Source: Telopea speciosissima
Lineage: Eukaryota; Streptophyta; Magnoliopsida; Proteales; Proteaceae
DNA: 64,000 nt
Assembly: GCF_018873765.1 (NCBI RefSeq)
Contig: NC_057917.1
Span: 59,702,464 to 59,766,463 of the forward strand
Direction of reading: 5' to 3'
This document shows, one piece after another, positions 56,728 through 64,000 of the stretch; position 1 is the first letter of the stretch, and every line of letters starts with the position of its first letter. Made by a program: the position numbers and the translations under genes. The notes under the pieces were generated by a model. That model was given only the letters and a program-made list of their open reading frames with translations. It was not told the origin of the DNA and searched no databases.

Positions 56728-59700
56728 ATGTCCAAGGTCAGTGGACCCTTGGAAGCTTCGGCTGGTGGTTCAAGTGGTGTTAACCCCAGTCCGGTTGCAT
56801 TTGAAAACCGCAATACTCAGATATCCATTGTGAAGTTGGACAGCAACAACTACTTGGATTGGTCACATTCAGTGAAGTCATCCCTGCAGAGTCAACGGAA
56901 GTTAGGGTACATTATTGGTACCATCATTGCTCCTCAATTAAGTGATCCAGCATATCCGAAATGGGAAACCGAGAACTCAACGTTATGACTTGATTGATTT
57001 TCTCTATGAACCCTGAGATTGCCAAGAGGTTTATGAGAAAGGAGACTGCCAAGGACATTTAGGACAGTGTTTGCAAGACTTTTGACCGAGTGGGTGACTC
57101 GCTCCTTCAAAAGGTCATCACAATGAAATAAGGAGATAGGACTATCTCGGAGTATTATAATGCTGCTATTAGTCTCTAGGAGGCGTATGATCATTATTGG
57201 GATCTTCAGTTGTCAAATACCGAGGACAAAGCAAAGGTGTATAGGACTTTTGAAAAGGAGCGTGTCTGATTCTTCTTGGTGGACTGAACTCGGACTATGA
57301 GCCAATCCGGGTGCAAATCTTGGGCCGGCCATCCCTACCATCCTTGGATGAAGTATGTAGTTACTTGCAGAGTGAGGAGACAAGAAGAGTTGCCATGGAA
57401 ACTGTACCGTCCCTTGAGAGATCTGCTCTCACCCCTAGTTCCCAAAGAGATTGGCGTGGTGGACGAAGAGGCCAAGGAAAACCCTAGATGTGATCACTGT
57501 GGGAAATCTTGGCACACTAGAGAGAGGTGTTGGGTGCTTTATGGTCGTCCCCCTAGTGTGCATGGTGGATCTACTGGTATGCGTGGCGGCAGGGGAGGGG
57601 GAGCTAGGGCACACACCATGATGGCTGAGATAGAGCCTATGGGGTATTCACCTGGACTACAACTAGATCATGGTTCTCTCTCACGGGAAGATATTACAGC
57701 CTTTCGTCGCATCATGTTAATTGGGCAGCTCCCCTTCCACACCTACAGTGCCTAACACATAAGCTTTACCTTGCAAGCCTCCACATCAACTCCTTCCACT
57801 TCCTCTTCTTGGATCATTGACTCTAGAGCCACCGATCACATAACTGCTATGTCTCAGTGTTATGACTCTTATTTTGTGTGCTTTGGTAGAGACAAGATTA
57901 GGGTCGTTGATGGTTCCCTTTTCCTTTATTCTAGCAAAGGTATTGTTCAAGTTACTTCCTTTATTTCACTTGACTCTGTTCTTCATGTCCCTAACTTTGC
58001 CACTAATCCCTTGTCTGTGAGTCACTTGACCAAATCCTTGAACTGTTGAGTCACTTTTTCCCCTCTCATTGTCTATTTTAGGATTTGGTGACAAAGAGGA
58101 TTATTGGCAGTGGACATAAGGAGAAGGGGTTCCACTTACTTGAACCCAGGACACCGTTTTTGCCTACTACTTAGTCTTGTGTGTATGGGCGTACTAACAA
58201 TATTAATGTTGACTCTGTGATACTTTGGCATCAACGCTTGGGCCATCTCCCTTTTGGTGTTATGAAAAAAACAATTGCCCCACTTGTTTTCTTCCATTGC
58301 TACTTCCCATGTATTTTAATGTGAACCTTGTTTATTTGTTAAATATTGTTGTTCTTCTTATCCTTGTCATGGCAATAGATCCATTGTTCCCTTTTATGCA
58401 TACAGATGTTTTGGGGCTCCGCTCACACTACTTTCTTGTTTGGCTTTTGTTATTTTGTCTCTTTTGTTGATGATTGTTCCCGTACCACTTGGACCTTCTT
58501 GATGAAGCACAAGAGTTATGTTTATGATGCTTTCAGAAAATTCTACCAAATGATTTCCACTCAATTTAATGCTAGAATTAAATTGTTCGTTTTGATGAGA
58601 GAGAGAGGGGGGGGGGGGGAGTATATGTATGGTGGGCTCCAAAACTTTTTTTACTGATAATGACACTATCCATCAACTTGCATGTTTTGACACGTCCCGA
58701 AAGAATGGGATGGATAAGAGGAAAAATCGTCATCTATTGGAAGTCACTAGGAGTTTGCTAGTTGGCATGCATGTCCTTAAGACCTTTTGGTCTGATGCCC
58801 TTCTTCTTGCTACCTTTCTAGTCAACCGCATGCCTACTAAACTTCTTGGCTCCAAATCTCCTTTGGACATTCTGACCCCTTAGACCTCTTCCTTCCCTCT
58901 TCCACTCAAGGTGTTTGGGTGTGTCTGCTATACTCATGTTAATAAGTCTGCTCGGACTAAACTTGACCCCAAGGCTCTCATATGCCTTTTCCTTGGCTAT
59001 TCCCCCTCTACCAAAAGGTACAAATGCTACCACCCTCCTCTCGGTGGTGTCTTCTCTCCAAAGATATTACCTTCTTTGAATCTGTGTCTTCCTTTACTCC
59101 TCACGAGCACCGACTTTAGGGGGAGAAAAATAGAAGTGAAGAGGCTGTTGATGTCATCCCGTTTATTCCACCTTTGCTTATTCATCCTTTTATGTTTGAT
59201 GTTCGGAAACACAAGGAGGTGGATGCTGTTGATGCTCTTGATTGTTCAGGGGGAGTTGATAATGAGAAGGAGTTACTTGTTTACTAAAGAAAGGAAAAGA
59301 AAACTTGCCAAGAGTCCTCTTTGGATCTACATCCTAAGATCCACCTTCCTCAGCTAGGTAACACACCTTCTTCTTTTGAGTTAGATCTTCCCATTGCTAT
59401 TCGTAAAAGGAAGAGAGCTTGTACTAATCCTATAGCCCAGTTTGTTTCCTATGATACTATTTCTCCTACAGATATTGCCTTTTCTGTTGCTCTTACCTCC
59501 ACTTCCATTCCCAAGAATGTTACTCAGGCCATATTTGACCCAAAGTGGAAGGAAGCCATGTCTAAGGAAATGATGGAACTTGAGAAGAATTGTACCTGAA
59601 AATTGATTTATCTTCCCAAGGGGAGAGTTCCGATTGGATATATATGGGTTTACTCAATCAAGTACCTATCTGATGGCACTTCTCGAGAGGTATATTGCCA

Positions 59701-61190
59701 GGTTGGTGGCCAAAGGATATAGTCAGGTATATGGGATTAACTATCAGGAGACATTTGCTCTTGTGGCTAAACACAATTCCATAAGAGTCCTATTATCATT
59801 GGCGGCCAATAAAGATTGGCCATTGTACTAGCTTGATGTGAAGAACGCGTTCCTCCTTGGTGACTTGGAAGAAGAAGTGTACATACACACTCCTCTAGGC
59901 TTCAAGTTTCCCTCAATCGAAGGGGAAGTCTGTCTCTTCAAGAAAGCATTATATGACCACAAACAATCTCCTAAGGCGTGGTTTGAGAGGTTTAGGCAAG
60001 CTATCCTGAAGAACGGGTATTCCCAGAGCTGAGCTAACCATACTTTATTTACCCGACGAGGTAATGGTACTACCACAACCTTGATTGTTTATGTGGATGA
60101 TATTATGGTGACAGAATGATAGGGCTGAGATAAACAGGTTGAAGTCCTACTAGGCCCAACAATTTGAGATCAAGGATCTTGGACCCTTGAAAAATACTTC
60201 TTGGGATCGAATCTCATGGTCACCAAAGGGAATAAATACTTGTCAAAGGAAGCTTATGTTGGTCTTGTTACAGGAGATAGGAATGTTGGGTTGTAAACCA
60301 ACAAACTCTCCTTTAAGCAACACAAGCTTCCTTTGATAGGTATTTATTCCCTTTGGCGACTGTGAGACTTCAATCCCCAAGAAGTATTTCAAGGGTATCA
60401 TTTGGTGACCCTTGAAATACTTCTTGGGGATTGAAGTCTCATGGTCACCAAAGGGAATAAATACCTGTCAAAGGAAGCTTATGTTGGGCTTATTACAAGA
60501 GCCTTCTCCCAAAATCACAAGTTGGGAGAAGACTGTGGTCCATCTCTTATTGATGTAGGGAAGTACCAGAGACTTGTGGGGAAGCTATTCTTCCTCTCCT
60601 TGACTCATCCAGACATCACTTGTGCAGTTGGGGTGGTAAGCTGGTTTATGCATAACCCCCAAGAGTGGACATTTGGATATTGTTTATTGCATCCTCAGAT
60701 AGAATTCATCCCCAGGGAAAGGACTATTACATGATAGACACAACAACCTGAAGATAGAGGGCTACACTAATGTCGATTGGGCTGGTTCAATTTCTAATAG
60801 ATGGTCTATATCAGGCTATTGTACTTTAGTGGATGGTAACTTGGTTAAATGGAGGAGCAAGAAACAACTTATGGTAGCCTGATCCAGTTCAGAGGCAAAG
60901 TTTAGGGCTATAGTTCATGGAGTATGTTAACTCCTGTGGTTGAGACGGCTGGTCCAAGAGTTGGTGTTTGATACTGAGGCATCTATGCGGCTCTATTGTG
61001 ATAACAAGGCTGCCATCAGTATAGCTCACAATCCTGTGCAACATGATCGGACCAAACATATTGAGGAAGATTGACTTTGACTATATTTGCACCCCTTTTG
61101 TGAGGATAGGCAACCAGTTGGCTGACATCTTCACCAAAGGGCTCAATTCTCATCAGTTTAGTACACTTCTATGCAAGCAGGGAATGCATG
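56728..61190 (+). pseudogene. Copia gag-pol, broken
   Basis: Gag begins MSKVSGPLEASAGG and has LDSNNYLDWSHSVKSSL. A frameshift and stops follow, then the knuckle CDHCGKSWHTRERC. The protease has SSWIIDSRATDHIT (DSG changed to DSR). Integrase has LWHQRLGHLPFG (GAG pre-integrase motif), FVDDCSRTTWTF, a GGGGGGGGG insertion at about 58605-58620 that breaks the frame, and LLLATFLVNRMPTKLL. RT shows DVKNAFLLGDLEEEVY, KALYDHKQSPKAWF and YVDDIM. RNase H shows YCDNKAAISIAHNPVQHDRTKH. Frames change many times. Confidence 0.9.
60319..60485. repeat. Inverted duplication inside copia pol (hairpin)
   Basis: The block 60319-60396 is the inverted copy of 60408-60485, with an 11-base gap; both derive from the RT/RNase H junction at about 60183-60265. 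The insertion separates NSPLKQ-type codons from the GEDCGPSLIDVGKYQ region that normally follows directly. Confidence 0.88.
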
Positions 61191-61214
61191 ATGTTTATTC
61201 TCCAGCTTGAGAGG

Positions 61215-61484
61215 GAGCTCAGAGTTTATGTAATGAGGGCATTTAGTTATTATCTTGGTAGTTAGCTTGTATTAAGCTTTTATGTTTTTACCTTTTTCCT
61301 CCCTAGGGAGTTGTATGTAATTTCCATTATCTTATGGTAATGAAGCAATATAGGGGTGAGTGCTTACAACTCTCTCCACAAGTTTGCACTCATCTAACTC
61401 TTCTCTCCTTCTCTTTCTCCTCTCACCATCTTCCTCCTTGTTCCTACTTCTCTCTCTTACCTTGATTATTGCTTATTTCCAACT
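61215..61484 (+). repeat. 3' LTR of the copia element
   Basis: About 270 bp matching the 5' LTR, with a degraded start (CTCAGAGTTTATG in place of TGTTGAGAGTTTATG). A purine-rich GAGAGGGAGC tract lies just before it. Confidence 0.85.
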
Positions 61485-61489
61485 TGCCG

Positions 61490-62142
61490 CTATCAACCCA
61501 GCCAATTTTGTTCTAAACAGTGATAGAGTAAACTGTTAATACAAAATTCGGGAAAAAATGTAGTAGAAGATAGTTTATGGGTTGGTGCACACAGATGGAC
61601 ATGCACATGCAGGCTGGACACACACTCACACTCCCTACCAACATATGTAGGGGCAATATCTGCTGCCGCTATAATTCCTTTAACCTTTCAAAAAAAATAA
61701 AAAAATATGAAATGATATGTATATTTGTCGCAAAGCCAGGTTCAAGACACCACAAACATGCAACAATAGAGAAACAACAAACCAGACCAATTGTAAATAT
61801 CAATAAACACAAGATTGGCAAAAGAGAAACTTAAATACCAACTACAAGTATGTGACAAACAAAAACTAGGTGAAGGCAGATAGAATTGTGAGTATGAGGA
61901 GAAACTTAGTAACTCTGGCATGAGATGTCCTACTGTCCTTGACAAGATTTTAAATTTCGACAAAATTCTTAGAATTTTGAAATTTTATTCCAGTTGAGAA
62001 GTATGCAGAATGAGATTTATGCAGTATAAGTAAATATATTTCTTACAGCCCAAAGGAAGTAGATTGAGAATAATTAGCAACAGTTAGATATTAAAAGAGG
62101 ATAGCAAACATGGAGAAATAATTGGAAAGATAAAGAAGAAAT
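61490..62142. other. Spacer between two copia elements
   Basis: AT-rich sequence without a gene call; possibly intron sequence of the SKIP14-like gene. One A-run near 61690. Confidence 0.35.
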
Positions 62143-62695
62143 TGTTATTGCCCATTATTTTTCATTTTACCTTGAACCTCAAACTCCAGTCAAATCTTGG
62201 AAAGAATTCAATTTGAATCTGATGGGAACCTAAGTAAAAACTCAGATTTAATAAGCCATTCAATTAAACTCCTACCTCTGGGTGTGCTACAATGCTACCT
62301 GATTCTGCAGGAAGAACAACACTCTACCTGTAACATACAAAACCTGAAGCCTACCTTACACTGTTACACATGCCATCGTGTAGTAACAAGGGTCTTCACA
62401 TTATCTAAAAGCCGAAGAAAATCAATCACTACCTGTTACCAAAACCAGAACTGAATTAAGACTTGAATGACCAGAATCGATAATCCAGCCCCTTATTTAT
62501 AATTACCTCAAATCATAGCCAAAGTATGAATCCCCCCTAATCCTATTCCTATTAGGAATTCCCACTCCAATTAGGAATCCCAAATAGAGATTGGATAGGG
62601 AGAAAAATACAGAAAAGAAAATAAAAAGTAAACATAAATCAACTAACATAAAAGGACTAAATTACCCCTACCGGGTAAAGTAGTCAATCTCAACA
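62143..62695 (-). repeat. 3' LTR of the right-edge copia (inner border sure, outer border tentative)
   Basis: It begins TGTTGAGATTG on the minus strand directly after the polypurine tract at 62696-62707. The outer border is placed at 62143 from a TGTTATTG (inverted CAATAACA) motif. A TTATAAATAAGG motif near 62500 may be its promoter. Confidence 0.6.
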
Positions 62696-64000
62696 CTCCC
62701 CCTCAAGTTGGAGCAAGGATGTCGATCATGCCCAACTTGACTAAATTGGGATGAAACAATTTCCTAGACAATCTCTTGGTGAAGATATCAGTAAGTTGAT
62801 CAGCAGATGTCACAAAGGGAATGCAAAGCAACCCATCTTCTAACTTCTCTTTGATGAAATGCCTATCCACCTCAACATGTTTGGTATGATCATGCTGTAC
62901 TGGGTTGTGTGCTATGCTGATTACAGCCTTGTTGTCGTAGTACAACATCATAGGAAGACGAATAGGAACACCAAGATCTTGTAGCAAACCTTTAAGCCAG
63001 AGTAACTCACAAATACCTTGTGCCATAGCTCGAAACTCAGCTTCGGCACTAGAACGAGTAACTACATTTACTTCTTGCTATGCCAGGTAACAAGATTTCC
63101 ACCTACAAAGGAGCAATACCCACAAATAGAGTTGCGATCTGCAAAACCAGCCCAATCAGCATCAGTGTATGCTTCTATCCATAGATGACCATGTGTACAC
63201 AGAAGAATTCCTTTTCCAAGAGCTGACTTCAAATAGTGCAAGATACGAAGAACAGCCTCCATATGAGAAGAGTAGGGATCATGCATAAACTGGCTCACAA
63301 TACTCACGGCGACAGCATTGTCAGGACGAGTGTGTGACAGATAAATCAGCTTCCCTACAAGTCTTTGGTACCGGCCTTTATCAACAGGCTCACCCTCTTT
63401 CTCCTTGAGTCGAACAGTAGGGTCCATAGGAGTATCTGAAGGATGGCAGCCTAACAACTCGGTTTCAGCCAATAAGTCTAGGACATACTTCCTCTGGGAG
63501 AGAAAAATGCCTTTAGAAGATCTGGCCCAGGAAGGTCTTCAACCGTCTGATCTCATCACCATCATTGCCAATAACCACTATATCATCAACGTAGACTATA
63601 AGAACAGTGAGTTTTTCACCAGCCCTCTTTATAAAAAGTGTGTGATCAGCATTACCCTGCTTATAGGCCACAGAAATCATGGCCTTGTGGAACCGGCCAA
63701 ACCATGCTCGAGGTGATTGCTTCAGCCCATAAAGTGCACGCTTCAGCCTATACACTTTTCCTTGGTTTCTGTCGTAAGAGGACCCTGGTGGAATGTCCAT
63801 ATACACCTCCTCATCCAATGCTCCATTTAGGAAGGCATTTTTTACATCTAGCTGCTGCAAATCCCATCCAAGGTTGACTGCACAAGATAATAACACACGA
63901 ACAGTATTTAACTTTGCAACAGGTGCAAAAGTTTCCTGGTAATCAATGCCGTATGTCTGAGTGAACCCCTTGGCCACGAGTCGTGTTTTATACCTATCCA
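62143..64000 (-). mobile_element. Ty1/copia retrotransposon, 3' part (runs off the right edge)
   Basis: The minus strand enters from the right edge. RT (63977-63513) shows MAKGFTQTYGIDYQETFAPVA, DVKNAFLNGALDEEVYMD, KRALYGLKQSPRAWF and YVDDIVVIG. After a frameshift, the connector 63472-63068 has YQRLVGKLIYLSHTRPD and DADWAG. RNase H (63026-62703) has YYDNKAVISIAHNPVQHDHTKH and ADQLTDIFTK. A polypurine tract CTTGAGGGGGAG precedes the LTR start TGTTGAGATTG at 62695. The LTR probably extends to about 62143 (TGTTATTG in plus), giving 553 bp, but that border is unchecked because the other LTR is outside the window. Its 5' half lies beyond 64000. The RT segment itself is open; frameshifts before and after the connector disable the element. 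Confidence 0.9.

Larger units (their letters stand above)
55697..61484 (+). mobile_element. Ty1/copia retrotransposon, full length, decayed
   Basis: This element spans 5,788 bp. The 5' LTR (55697-56085) is followed by a perfect primer-binding site TGGTATCAGAGCC (56086-56098). Then come gag from ATG 56728, a CCHC knuckle at about 57490-57530, a protease remnant, integrase, RT, RNase H and the 3' LTR (about 61215-61484). Flanks TGACG (55692-55696) and TGCCG (61485-61489) agree at four of five positions, a likely target duplication. Numerous stops and frameshifts show it is inactive. The 5' LTR carries a 113-bp internal tandem duplication, and the pol region an inverted duplication. Confidence 0.92.

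Overview
The window looks like nuclear DNA of a flowering plant, most likely a non-grass (eudicot or magnoliid). It has AT-rich, intron-rich genes with plant-type products, and plant retrotransposons make up a large share of it (LINEs with a fused RNase H, Ty1/copia, a chromodomain Ty3/gypsy, a tRNA-derived SINE, MULE, hAT and Tourist-type elements). I see no bacterial, organellar or viral segment, no CRISPR array and no rRNA.

Host genes are few: (1) one exon of a FRIGIDA-like gene at the left edge (minus strand); (2) an intact single-exon TMCO1/CLAC calcium-channel gene at 18.5-19.1 kb (plus); (3) a complete four-exon GPI-anchored GH17 beta-1,3-glucanase with an X8/CBM43 domain at 44.7-49.8 kb (plus), whose exon joins can be reconstructed exactly; (4) the Cys-rich last coding exon of an F-box SKIP14-like gene at 54.3-55.0 kb (minus). 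Its upstream exons are not visible, and the space to its right is filled by two copia elements.

Layout of the mobile DNA. At 3.5-8.6 kb lies a decayed L1-type LINE (minus). At 10.1-16.3 kb a second, 5'-truncated LINE (plus) has been opened by four insertions: a 157-bp hairpin MITE, a ~1-kb hAT-like element, a 221-bp hAT MITE and a 2.4-kb MULE-like element. The last carries a broken first exon of the mismatch-repair gene PMS1, two further MITEs and a ~0.6-kb near-perfect palindrome. At 17.4-18.1 kb is a cluster of MITEs and a SINE, just upstream of the TMCO1 gene. At 19.4-22.0 kb a copia gag/LTR remnant is split by a second copy of the ~1-kb hAT-like family. At 23.3-26.4 kb two MULE-type elements with long terminal inverted repeats lie ~110 bp apart, and one carries an acidic ORF of unknown origin. 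At 29.6-43.0 kb is a full-length 13.4-kb Tekay/Del-like chromovirus (minus) with 2.8-kb LTRs and a perfect 5-bp target duplication. It carries an extra ORF in antisense between gag and the 5' LTR. At 55.7-61.5 kb is a full copia (plus), and at 62.1-64.0 kb the 3' part of another copia (minus).

All transposon coding regions seen are broken by stops or frameshifts. The most interesting material is the nested insertion record with readable target duplications, the gene-fragment-carrying MULE candidates, the large hairpins, and the antisense ORF of the chromovirus with its apparent own leader and intron. Function statements come from family recognition by eye; no database search was run.
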